Below, one piece after another: positions 8,342-16,351 of a DNA stretch of 38,123 nt. The DNA is from an uncultured bacterium (GTDB lineage Bacteria > Bacillota > Clostridia > Christensenellales > Pumilibacteraceae): NCBI GenBank assembly GCA_949744905.1, contig CATKCE010000050.1, forward strand, positions 1-38,123. Direction: 5' to 3'. Position numbers and translations under genes: made by a program. Under the pieces are notes generated by a model. The model did no database searches. It saw nothing but the letters and a program-made list of their open reading frames with translations, and was not told the origin of the DNA. How positions within the stretch are numbered: position 1 is the stretch's first letter; the number at the start of each line of letters is the position of its first letter.

Positions 8342-9394
8342 TTGGCAGATACTTCCGGACAACAAAAACAAGTCGTCGCAATAGTGGGACTGGGGCTTAT
8401 CGGAGCCTCGCTCGCGCTTGCTTTGCGCGGTAAATACCGTGTGGCGGGTTGTTCGCGCAGCCGCGCTACCGAACGGTACGCGTTGGAGCGCGGCATAGTG
8501 GACGAGATACGCCCTGTAGACCGATTAAAGGGAGTTTCGTGCGTTGTGGTTTGCACGCCTCTTTCGGCTTTACGCGATACGGTAAAACAAGTGTACGACA
8601 TTGTGGGGGACGAAAGTATCATCACCGACGTGGGCAGCGTGAAGGGTCTTCTTTGCGGTTTGCCAGGCAGGATAGTCGGCGGACATCCCATGGCGGGGAC
8701 CGAACACAGCGGAATAAACGCGGCGAAACGGCATCTGTTTGAAAACGCTGTGTACTGCGTGGTGCCGTATCCGCAAAGCCGCAGTCAAGACGTGGAATTC
8801 GTAAAGGAACTCGCGCACGCGGCAAAAGCGAAACCGCTCGAAATATCGGCGGAAAAGCATGACAGGCTTGTCGCATATTACAGCCACATGCCGCACATGG
8901 CGGCGTATGCTTTAAGCGGAACTGCTATCGGAGAAGATGTTTCGATAGCCGGAAGCGGATTTATGGACAGCACGCGCATAGCTTGCAGCGATCCGGATTT
9001 TTGGACGGAAGTGTTCCGTCTTAACCGTGACAATACGCTTTCCGCATTGGACGGTTATATTTCCGTATTAAACGACATGCGCGGCATGTTGGCGGATAAC
9101 GATTACTCCGCGCTCAATTCGGCGTTGGCGGACGCATGTTCTAGGCGCAAAACTTTGGCGGCGGCGCGCGTTGCCGATTCCGGACATACGGTGACTGTAG
9201 ACGTGCTCGACGAAGTGGGAAGCCTCGGCGCGGTGGCGTCTTTGCTGGCGGAAAGCGGAGCCAATATAGCAAACATAGGCATACTCGACTCGCGCGAGGG
9301 AATAGGCGGAGCGCTCGTTTTAAGTTTTACAACGCCGCGCGACGCGTCGCTCGCGCGCAAGGCTTTGACGGCGGCGGGATACTGCGTATCGTAA
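8342..9394 (+). CDS. tyrA: Prephenate dehydrogenase with C-terminal ACT domain
   Basis: A 350-residue NAD(P)-dependent enzyme that turns prephenate into 4-hydroxyphenylpyruvate, the tyrosine branch. Near the N-terminus is the dinucleotide-binding motif IVGLGLIGASLA. Then come the substrate-site block GGHPMAGTEHSG, the helical-domain motif SHMPHMAAYAL, and FWTEVFRLNRD. Residues 283-350 form an ACT domain (VDVLDEVGSLGAVASLLAE), a known amino-acid-binding module that usually gives tyrosine feedback inhibition. There is no fused chorismate mutase. The start is an unusual TTG: the only later in-frame candidate, a GTG, falls inside the Gly-rich NAD motif, and GGGAAAGAG lies just upstream. It is the first gene of the aro cluster, 23 bases before aroC. 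Confidence 0.92.
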   Translation: MADTSGQQKQVVAIVGLGLIGASLALALRGKYRVAGCSRSRATERYALERGIVDEIRPVDRLKGVSCVVVCTPLSALRDTVKQVYDIVGDESIITDVGSVKGLLCGLPGRIVGGHPMAGTEHSGINAAKRHLFENAVYCVVPYPQSRSQDVEFVKELAHAAKAKPLEISAEKHDRLVAYYSHMPHMAAYALSGTAIGEDVSIAGSGFMDSTRIACSDPDFWTEVFRLNRDNTLSALDGYISVLNDMRGMLADNDYSALNSALADACSRRKTLAAARVADSGHTVTVDVLDEVGSLGAVASLLAESGANIANIGILDSREGIGGALVLSFTTPRDASLARKALTAAGYCVS

Positions 9395-9417
9395 ACGCGC
9401 TGGCGGAGGATAAAACA

Positions 9418-10581
9418 ATGAGATACTTAACGGCCGGCGAAAGCCACGGCAAAGGACTTACTGCGATACTCGAGGGATTTCCCGCGGGCGTGCATATCGA
9501 TTGCGGCATGATAGATTCCGAGCTTGCGCGCAGGCAGGGCGGTTACGGCAGAGGCGGCAGGATGAAGATAGAGAGCGACTCGGCGGAGATACTTTCGGGC
9601 ATGTTCGGATCGGTAACTCTCGGCAGTCCGATCGCTTTTTTCATACGCAACCGCGATTATGAAAAGTGGAGCGCTTATACGGATCCGGTACGCGGAGACA
9701 TAGACTCGAAAGCGCTTACCGCGTTGCGTCCGGGACATGCCGATTACGCCGGTTGCGTAAAATACGGATTCGATAACGCCCGTAAAATTTTAGAACGAGC
9801 AAGCGCGCGGGAGACCGCCGCTCGTGTGGGCGTGGGAGCTATATGTAAACAGCTTTTGAGCGTTCTCGGGATAACGATAGGCAGCCACGTTACCGAAATA
9901 TGCGGGGTCAAAAGTACCGTAAAGCCGGTGGGCGCGGCAGGGTTAAACGAACTGTCCGACGCAAGCGCGGTACGGTGTCTCGATAAGACCGCCGAAAAGG
10001 CTATGACGGCTAAAATAGACGAATGTATGAAAAACGGCGACACCGCCGGAGGCGAAGTCGAAATGATAATAGAGGGGGTCCCCGCGGGAGTGGGTAGCCA
10101 CGCGCATTACGACCGCAAACTCGACGCCGTGCTGGCGGCGGCTCTCATGTCGATACAGGCGGTAAAAAGCGTGTCGTTCGGTATGGGCGGAGACGTCGCA
10201 ACCGTTTTCGGCTCTCTGGTGCACGACTGCATGTACAAGAGCGGCGCGCACGGTATCGAGCGCAAGACCAACAATGCCGGTGGCATAGAGGGCGGCATCT
10301 CGAACGGAGAAAATATAGTTGCGCGTATCGCCGTAAAACCCATTCCCACGCTGACGAGAGGGTTGGACACGGTGGATATCGCAAGCGGAAAGGCGGTGTC
10401 GGCGGCGCCCGAGCGCAGCGACTATTGCGCTGTGCCGGCGGCAGGCGTTGTAGCGGAAAACGTGTTGGCGTTCGCGCTTGCCGACGAACTTCTAAAAACC
10501 ACGGGCGGCGACGATATCGATACGGTGGTAAGGCGCGTTGCGGAACTGCGCGAGAGGGCTAACGTATGGAAACAACGGTAA
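9418..10581 (+). CDS. aroC: Chorismate synthase
   Basis: A 387-residue FMN-dependent enzyme that eliminates phosphate from EPSP to give chorismate, the last common step. Signatures in order: the N-terminal GESHGKGL with the first conserved His, RRQGGYGRGGRMKIE, RPGHADYAGCVKYGF, and ERASARETAARVGVGA. The C-terminal part carries GGIEGGISNGENI and the DDIDTVVRRVAELRERANV-type ending. Length is normal for the family. GGAGG precedes the ATG. Its last 16 bases overlap the start of aroB in another frame, which suggests translational coupling. No flavin reductase domain is fused, so reduced FMN must come from another protein. Confidence 0.97.
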   Translation: MRYLTAGESHGKGLTAILEGFPAGVHIDCGMIDSELARRQGGYGRGGRMKIESDSAEILSGMFGSVTLGSPIAFFIRNRDYEKWSAYTDPVRGDIDSKALTALRPGHADYAGCVKYGFDNARKILERASARETAARVGVGAICKQLLSVLGITIGSHVTEICGVKSTVKPVGAAGLNELSDASAVRCLDKTAEKAMTAKIDECMKNGDTAGGEVEMIIEGVPAGVGSHAHYDRKLDAVLAAALMSIQAVKSVSFGMGGDVATVFGSLVHDCMYKSGAHGIERKTNNAGGIEGGISNGENIVARIAVKPIPTLTRGLDTVDIASGKAVSAAPERSDYCAVPAAGVVAENVLAFALADELLKTTGGDDIDTVVRRVAELRERANVWKQR

Positions 10582-11654
10582 ACGACGGCGGAAGCGTGAC
10601 TGTGCGCAAAGATAACGAATTGATATTCGTTTCTTCCGCGGAACTTATAAAAAAGACGGTAAACCGGCTTTCGGGCGGCAGACGGCTGTTTTTTGTCACC
10701 GACGAAAACGTGGCGCGTCTTTATCCGGAACTTACAACGGAAAACGACGGTTGTATAATTCCGGCGGGAGAGGACGGCAAAACTCTTTTGACCGTAGAGA
10801 AGATATGCCGCGCCATGTTGGATGCGGGACTTACGCGCAGTGCGATAACGGTTGCCGTAGGCGGCGGCGTCGTTGGAGACGTCGCCGGGTTTGCCGCGTC
10901 GGTATATATGCGCGGAATAGATCTTATAAGCGTGCCCACGACTCTTTTGTCGCAGGTTGACAGTTCCATAGGCGGCAAGACAGGCGTAAACCTCGACGGC
11001 TATAAAAACATGATAGGCGCATTCAAGATGCCGCTTTTCATCGTTATTTGTCCCGAACTTTTGAAGACGCTTCCTTTGCGCGAGTGGCGGTGCGGCATGG
11101 GCGAACTTGTAAAGACAGCCGTATTGGACGAAGAACTCTATGCGTATGTATCGGAGAATATAGACGCGCTGGCGTCGCGCGACCCTTTTGTTACGGAAAA
11201 AGCGGTTGCAATGGCGGCAAAATTCAAAAAACGCGTTACCGACCGAGACCCTTGCGAAAAGGGATCGCGCGCTGTATTGAACCTTGGACATACCGTGGGA
11301 CATGCTCTCGAAAAGTGCGACGGACATAGATTGAGCCACGGAGAATACGTTATGCTGGGAATGAAAATAGAATTCGCCATGCTTTCCGACCATGTTCCGG
11401 CTAAGGAGTTTTTGCGCGAGGCTGACGCGTTGTTACGTAAAGTCGGACTTCCCAAACTGCCCGGCGTACCGCCCGTGGAGGTTACGGAGGCGGCGAAGGC
11501 CGACAAGAAAAACGGAGACGGAAAAATAACGCTTATCGGGATTATCGACGCGGGCAAACCTTACGTAAGTGAGATCACCGCGGCGCGGTTTTGTGAACTG
11601 TATGCTTCCGCGACGGAACAAGCGATAAAAAAAGGAGAACTTGCGCGTGAGTAG
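10566..11654 (+). CDS. aroB: 3-dehydroquinate synthase
   Basis: A 362-residue NAD- and metal-dependent lyase that cyclises DAHP to 3-dehydroquinate. The nucleotide-binding block GGGVVGDVAGFAASVYMRG is followed by the highly conserved PTTLLSQVDSSIGGKTGVN and the metal-site segments GMGELVKTAV (Glu ligand) and NLGHTVGHALE (His ligand); a further His in RLSHGEYV fits the third ligand. Length is typical. The gene begins inside aroC, and its own end overlaps the start of aroA by eight bases while also providing the aroA ribosome binding site, so the three genes look translationally coupled. Confidence 0.97.
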   Translation: METTVNDGGSVTVRKDNELIFVSSAELIKKTVNRLSGGRRLFFVTDENVARLYPELTTENDGCIIPAGEDGKTLLTVEKICRAMLDAGLTRSAITVAVGGGVVGDVAGFAASVYMRGIDLISVPTTLLSQVDSSIGGKTGVNLDGYKNMIGAFKMPLFIVICPELLKTLPLREWRCGMGELVKTAVLDEELYAYVSENIDALASRDPFVTEKAVAMAAKFKKRVTDRDPCEKGSRAVLNLGHTVGHALEKCDGHRLSHGEYVMLGMKIEFAMLSDHVPAKEFLREADALLRKVGLPKLPGVPPVEVTEAAKADKKNGDGKITLIGIIDAGKPYVSEITAARFCELYASATEQAIKKGELARE

Positions 11655-12918
11655 CATTACAGTGTATCCCGTAAAAAAATTCACGCGCGATATTATGTGC
11701 GCGCCGGATAAGAGCATGACCCATAGGGCTTTGATGTTCTGTTCGGTTGCCGAGGGCCGCAGCGAAGTTAAAGGTATATTGTCGGGCGGAGACTGCCTTT
11801 CCACTTTGAATTGCATGCGCCGCGCGGGAGCGGAAATAGAATTAAAAGGCGATCGCGCGTATATTATCGGCAACCCGCGGCTTAAAAGCGCGGATCTATA
11901 CGCAGGCAACTCTGGCACTACCATGCGTCTGTTGTGCGGATTGCTTGCGGCTAAAGAGGGCGAGTGGACTATCGCCGGCGACGAAAGCCTTTCGGCGAGA
12001 CCTATGGATCGAGTGATAACTCCTCTGTCGCTTATGGGCGGCAGAATAACGTCGCAAAACGGAAAAGCGCCTTTGCGCGTTTTGGGCGGTAAACTTCACG
12101 GAGCGGATATCATTATGGACGTGGCGTCCGCGCAGGTAAAAAGCGCCGTAATACTTGCGGCGATGGGCGCCGAGGGCGTTACTCGTATAACAGAACGGGA
12201 GCGTACCAGGGACCATACCGAAATAATGCTGGCAAGCATGGGCGTGGATATATGCGCGGATAACGGCGTTATCACGGTAAACGGCGATCAGACTCCTCGC
12301 GGCGTGTCGGTTACGATTGCGGGAGACATTTCTTCGGCGGCGTTTCCTCTCGTGTGCGGACTGATGACCGGCGGAGAGGTCACCGTGCGCAACGTGGGAC
12401 TAAATCCTACGCGCGCCGGGATACTCGAAGTGTTCGACCAAATAGGCGTCGATTATTCGGTGGACGACGTAAAATATGTCTGCGGCGAAAAAACCGGAGT
12501 CGTTACCGTACGCGGCTTGGGCGACGGAAAGTCGTTTGCTATCGACAAGAGCATGATGCCGCGTCTGGTGGACGAGATACCGGTTTTGGCGGTGCTTGCC
12601 TGCCGTCTGAGCGGCGACAGCGTAATAACCGGAGCGGAAGAACTGCGTGTAAAAGAGAGCGACCGGATATCGGCGACGGTGAAAATGATAAGAGCGTTCG
12701 GCGGCAGAGCCGGAGAGAACCCGGACGGATTTACGGTGTCCGGCTCCTGCCGGCTTAAAGGCGGTTGCGTTTTCGACCCGCGCGGCGATCATCGTATGGC
12801 CATGAGCGCGGCTGTGGCGGCGGCGGCGAGCGACGGCGGAGCGAGGATCCTCGGCGGCGAGTGCGCGGTTGTGAGTTATCCGGGCTTTTGGGAAATGCTT
12901 GCGGGTAAGACGTCATGA
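11647..12918 (+). CDS. aroA: 3-phosphoshikimate 1-carboxyvinyltransferase (EPSP synthase)
   Basis: A 423-residue enzyme that transfers enolpyruvyl from PEP to shikimate-3-phosphate. Substrate motifs: PDKSMTHRALMF near the N-terminus, GNSGTTMRLL, SLSARPMDRVITPL, the catalytic block MPRLVDEIPVLAVLA, and the late VKESDRI and DHRMAMSAAVA. The Asp-Lys-Ser and GNSGTT forms resemble the Bacillus-type enzyme more than the enterobacterial one. I start at GTG 11647 because AAAGGAG lies nine bases upstream; an in-frame TTG at 11641 is only three bases from that site and too close. The gene overlaps aroB by eight bases at its start and aroE by four (ATGA) at its end. Confidence 0.96.
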   Translation: MSSITVYPVKKFTRDIMCAPDKSMTHRALMFCSVAEGRSEVKGILSGGDCLSTLNCMRRAGAEIELKGDRAYIIGNPRLKSADLYAGNSGTTMRLLCGLLAAKEGEWTIAGDESLSARPMDRVITPLSLMGGRITSQNGKAPLRVLGGKLHGADIIMDVASAQVKSAVILAAMGAEGVTRITERERTRDHTEIMLASMGVDICADNGVITVNGDQTPRGVSVTIAGDISSAAFPLVCGLMTGGEVTVRNVGLNPTRAGILEVFDQIGVDYSVDDVKYVCGEKTGVVTVRGLGDGKSFAIDKSMMPRLVDEIPVLAVLACRLSGDSVITGAEELRVKESDRISATVKMIRAFGGRAGENPDGFTVSGSCRLKGGCVFDPRGDHRMAMSAAVAAAASDGGARILGGECAVVSYPGFWEMLAGKTS

Positions 12919-13685
12919 AAGCCGACTTGAAAAAATACTGCGTGCTCGGCCACGGAATATCGTATACGCTCAGCCCGCGAGTGCACGCCGCGATATTATC
13001 GTATCTCGGCGAACGCGGAGAATATTTTGCGGAGGACGTTGCTCCGCAGGAGCTTAATAAAACTGTAGAGCGACTGCTTTGCGAATGCGACGGGTTTAAC
13101 GTGACAAAGCCGTATAAAGAGAGCGTCGCCGCGCTTTTGGGCCATGACGGACCGGTAAATACCGTGCGGCGCGACGGAAAGTGTACATCCACCGACCCTA
13201 TCGGCTTTTTGTCCGATTATACGGAAAAATTCGGCGAGCCTCACGGAAAGATACTTTTATTGGGCGCTGGCGGAGCGGCGAAGTCGGTTGCGCAGGCGCT
13301 GTGCGGCAAAGCGGAATTGTATGTGTATAACCGTACTCTTAAGCATGCCGCGGCTATGGAAAAATTCGGCGCGACGGTAGTACGGGATTGCCGAGGCGGC
13401 TTCGACGCGGTCGTAAACTGCACGGTGCTGGGGCTTAACGGCGAACAGTCCGCTCCCGACGAACTGGATCTCGGAAAAGTAAAATACGCTTACGATTTAA
13501 TATATTCGCCGGAAGACACGCCGTTTTTGAATAAAGCGCGTTGCGCGGGAGCGTCGGCATGCAACGGAATCGGTATGCTTATAAGGCAGGCGATAGCCGC
13601 GCACGGATTCTGGCGCGGCGAAAAGTTCGATGCCGATACCGAAAATAAAATGGCGGCTCATGTCGCCGAGGAGATAGACAAATGA
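12915..13685 (+). CDS. aroE: Shikimate dehydrogenase
   Basis: A 256-residue NADP-dependent enzyme reducing 3-dehydroshikimate to shikimate. The shikimate-binding part shows SYTLSPRVHAAI and NVTKPYK (catalytic Lys), then VNTVRR and STDPIGF. The family normally has NTDxxGF there, so the catalytic Asp is kept but the Asn is Ser. The nucleotide-binding part has LLGAGGAAKSVAQAL and VYNRT, and the end has YDLIYSPEDTPFL and GIGMLIRQA. It is slightly shorter than E. coli AroE (272). It overlaps aroA by ATGA and aroQ by four bases. The paralogue YdiB/quinate dehydrogenase is less likely given the operon. Confidence 0.94.
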   Translation: MKADLKKYCVLGHGISYTLSPRVHAAILSYLGERGEYFAEDVAPQELNKTVERLLCECDGFNVTKPYKESVAALLGHDGPVNTVRRDGKCTSTDPIGFLSDYTEKFGEPHGKILLLGAGGAAKSVAQALCGKAELYVYNRTLKHAAAMEKFGATVVRDCRGGFDAVVNCTVLGLNGEQSAPDELDLGKVKYAYDLIYSPEDTPFLNKARCAGASACNGIGMLIRQAIAAHGFWRGEKFDADTENKMAAHVAEEIDK

Positions 13686-14128
13686 ACGGAAAAAAGATAT
13701 TTGTGATAAACGGTCCCAATCTCGATATGCTGGGAGTGCGCGAGCCTGCGGTTTACGGAACCAAAACGCTTGCGGACGTTAGATCCGAGGCGGAAGAAGC
13801 GGCGAAAGCCGAAGGCTACGCGACGGAGTTTTTACAATATAATTGCGAGTGCAAGATAGTGGAGGCGTTGCATCGCGCGTACGACGAAGCGGCGGCGGTG
13901 GTAATAAACGCCGCGGCTTATACGCATTACAGCTACGCTATCGCCGACGCGGTAAAAATGCTTTCGTGCCCCGTTATAGAACTCCATATAAGCAACGTTT
14001 TTGCCCGTGAAGAATTCCGCAAAGGGTCGGTCATATCTCCGTATGCCGGCGTTGTGATATGCGGCGCGGGAACATACGGGTATACGCTTGCGGTAAAAGC
14101 GGCGGCGGACAAATTGCGCAATGCCTAA
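13682..14128 (+). CDS. aroQ: Type II 3-dehydroquinate dehydratase
   Basis: A 148-residue enzyme, normally a dodecamer, that dehydrates 3-dehydroquinate to 3-dehydroshikimate by the enolate (type II) route. Conserved parts: INGPNLDMLGVREP with Arg20 and the lid Tyr25, Asn76 and His82 in the INAAAYTHYS block, and Glu100/His102 in IELHISN followed by REEFRKGSVIS. The usual NPGAYTHTS reads NAAAYTHYS here and the usual QSN.EG reads QYNCEC, so it is a somewhat diverged but catalytically intact member. It overlaps aroE by four bases and aroK by eight bases, again suggesting coupling. Confidence 0.95.
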   Translation: MNGKKIFVINGPNLDMLGVREPAVYGTKTLADVRSEAEEAAKAEGYATEFLQYNCECKIVEALHRAYDEAAAVVINAAAYTHYSYAIADAVKMLSCPVIELHISNVFAREEFRKGSVISPYAGVVICGAGTYGYTLAVKAAADKLRNA

Positions 14129-14624
14129 AAAAAGGATAGCGCTTATAGGCATGCCGGGTTCCGGCAAGACCAGCGTGGGAAGAAAGCTCGCCGCGCTTTT
14201 GGAGACGCAGTTTGTCGACACCGACGCGGAGATAGAAAAGCACGCCGGGTTGCCCGTTTCCGCAATCTTTGCAAAGTACGGAGAAGCGCGTTTCCGTGAA
14301 ATGGAGACGGAGGTCTTACGCAGGTCTGTGGCAAAAAATGCGGTAATTTCGTGTGGCGGCGGTATGGTCATGCGGGAAGAAAACTTGCGTATACTCAAAA
14401 ATTACTGTGTCGTAACCTATCTTTCGGCAAGCATTCCGACTCTATCGTTGCACGTCGGGAACGGCGCGGGGCGTCCGCTTTTGGCCGAAGATAAGGACGC
14501 CAAAATAGCCGAGCTGTTGTCTAAACGTGAAAGAGCATACGTCGAGTGCGCGGATAACGTGGTCGCGACCGACGGAAAAAGCATAGACGCGATAGCGGCG
14601 GAAATCGCGGGCAATGCCGAATAA
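14121..14624 (+). CDS. aroK: Shikimate kinase
   Basis: A 167-residue P-loop kinase that phosphorylates shikimate. The Walker A motif GMPGSGKTSVG is near residue 10, FVDTDAEIEK carries the Mg-binding Asp, the shikimate site has FREMETEVL and SCGGGMV, and the lid has GRPLL. Length is normal. It starts within the end of aroQ and is the last aro gene; the next gene is 33 bases downstream with its own good ribosome site. Whether it also acts on another small substrate cannot be told, but the operon position makes shikimate very likely. Confidence 0.95.
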   Translation: MPKKRIALIGMPGSGKTSVGRKLAALLETQFVDTDAEIEKHAGLPVSAIFAKYGEARFREMETEVLRRSVAKNAVISCGGGMVMREENLRILKNYCVVTYLSASIPTLSLHVGNGAGRPLLAEDKDAKIAELLSKRERAYVECADNVVATDGKSIDAIAAEIAGNAE

Positions 14625-14657
14625 ATCATTTTTGAAATAATAAAGAGGTGGAACAAT

Positions 14658-16151
14658 ATGGATATTCGTGATTTGAGAAGCGGAAGCGACGTGCGCGGGG
14701 TGGCGACGGGCAGCGAGGACGAGATCCGTCTTACCGATACCGTCGTTACCGATATAGTCAACGCTTTCGTGGTATGGCTTGAAGCCCGTTCGGCAAAGCC
14801 CGATCTTAAAATAGCGGTGGGACATGATTCGCGCCTGTCGGCGGAAAGGATAAAGGCTGCGACGGTAAGCGCGTTAAAATCGTCCGGCACCGACATTTAC
14901 GTGTGCGGCTTGTGCTCCACGCCGGCTATGTTCATGATGACGCGCTTCGACGACGTTGCTGTAGACGGAAGCATAATGATAACTGCCAGCCACATGCCTT
15001 CCAATATGAACGGATTAAAGTTTTTTACCAAAGCGGGGGGCTTGAGCGGCGGCGACATAAAAGAGATACTCGAACTCGCCTATGCCGGCAAACGCCGCAA
15101 AGGAAACGTTACCCGCAGTTACACGCGCGACTTCATGCAGTTGTACTGCGACCACCTTATCGATTTTGTACGGCGCAGTACAGGTAGCGACTGGCCGCTT
15201 ACGGGACTCAAAATCGTTGTGGACGCGGGCAACGGCGCGGGCGGATTTTTTGCCGAGCGCGTGTTAAAGCCGCTGGGGGCTTCCACCGCCGGGTCGCAGT
15301 TCCTCGATCCCGACGGCAGGTTTCCCAATCATATACCCAATCCCGAAGATAAGGACGCCATGAAAAGCATATCGCGCTGCGTCACCGACAATTGCGCCGA
15401 CCTCGGCATAATATTCGATACGGACGTGGACCGTGCGGCGATAGTAAGCTCCGACGGCACCGAGATAAATCGCAACCGACTTATCGCGCTTGCCGCCGAC
15501 ATAGTGCTGGGCGAAAATCCCGGCGCGGCGATAGTGACCGACAGCGTTACAAGCGACGGTCTGTCTAAATACATAACGCGCAGAGGGGGCGTGCACCACC
15601 GCTTTAAGCGCGGCTACCGCAACGTCATAGACGAAGCGGTGCGTTTAAACCGCGAGGGCAAAAACGCTCCGCTCGCTATGGAGACAAGCGGACACGCGGC
15701 GTTTAAGGAAAACTTCTTTTTGGACGACGGCGCGTATCTCGTAACGCGCATGCTTGTAAAAATGGCGCAGCTCCGCGCCCGCGGACTGGACCTTAAAAGT
15801 CTTATAGACGATCTCGAAGTTCCCAAAGAGGAGCGCGAGGTGCGCATACGTTTCGAAATACCCGAGTGGGCGGAATTCGGAAACATGCTCATCACCAAAC
15901 TCACCGAATTCTGCGCGGATAAGCCGTCGGTGCGGCTCGCTGCCGACAATTACGAAGGCGTGCGTGCAAACATCGAATACGCTTCGGGGTGGTTTTTGGT
16001 GCGCATGAGCGTGCACGACCCGGTAATGGTTATAAATATGGAAAGCAACGACTTTGGCGGAGTTGCGCTTATAGCGAGATTCCTGTACGCCTTTTTATCG
16101 TCGTTTTCGGGCGCGGATACCACCGAGTTGAAAATCGTCGCAGGCGCGTGA
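14658..16151 (+). CDS. Alpha-D-phosphohexomutase (phosphomannomutase/phosphoglucomutase)
   Basis: A 497-residue enzyme that moves phosphate between C1 and C6 of hexose phosphates through a phosphoserine. Domain 1 holds the active-site loop TASHMPSNMNG with Ser111. Domain 2 has VVDAGNGAGG and the metal loop DTDVDRAA (Asp254, 256, 258). Domain 3 has the sugar-binding ETSGHAAFKEN, and domain 4 the phosphate-binding C-terminus. ETSGH followed by FLDDGAYL is typical of the phosphomannomutase/phosphoglucomutase branch, not GlmM (which has GEQSGH). The product would feed cell-wall or glycogen sugars. It has AAAGAGGTGG before the ATG and may be the last gene of the aromatic operon, although its pathway is unrelated. 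Confidence 0.88.
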   Translation: MDIRDLRSGSDVRGVATGSEDEIRLTDTVVTDIVNAFVVWLEARSAKPDLKIAVGHDSRLSAERIKAATVSALKSSGTDIYVCGLCSTPAMFMMTRFDDVAVDGSIMITASHMPSNMNGLKFFTKAGGLSGGDIKEILELAYAGKRRKGNVTRSYTRDFMQLYCDHLIDFVRRSTGSDWPLTGLKIVVDAGNGAGGFFAERVLKPLGASTAGSQFLDPDGRFPNHIPNPEDKDAMKSISRCVTDNCADLGIIFDTDVDRAAIVSSDGTEINRNRLIALAADIVLGENPGAAIVTDSVTSDGLSKYITRRGGVHHRFKRGYRNVIDEAVRLNREGKNAPLAMETSGHAAFKENFFLDDGAYLVTRMLVKMAQLRARGLDLKSLIDDLEVPKEEREVRIRFEIPEWAEFGNMLITKLTEFCADKPSVRLAADNYEGVRANIEYASGWFLVRMSVHDPVMVINMESNDFGGVALIARFLYAFLSSFSGADTTELKIVAGA

Positions 16152-16280
16152 AACGTTTTTGAGGTTGTAACGGACTGCTGCCGTTCCAAATCTTATACGG
16201 CTATTCTCTGTGATTTAAATGATACGGGACGAATGTGTTCGTATTAAGGCGAAACGGCAGTTAACCGATAGCAAAAATAC

Positions 16281-16310
16281 TTGCCAAAAAAGGGCGGAAA
16301 ATGCTATACT
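16281..16310 (+). promoter_or_regulatory. Sigma-A-type promoter for transketolase
   Basis: TTGCCA (16281-16286), an 18-base spacer and TATACT (16305-16310) preceded by TG-C, an extended -10. A start near 16317 gives a leader of about 35 bases holding AAAGGAG at 16337-16343. The rest of the 200-base gap (16152-16351) shows only a short AACGG/CCGTT hairpin without a T tract. Confidence 0.75.
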
Positions 16311-16351
16311 TTATAAGCAGATAAGCGGAGTATTTCAAAGGAGAACAATAT

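Noticed and set aside
11641-11646. TTG at 11641 as start of aroA
   Set aside because: Only three bases separate it from AAAGGAG; GTG 11647 has a nine-base spacing and gives the usual N-terminus.
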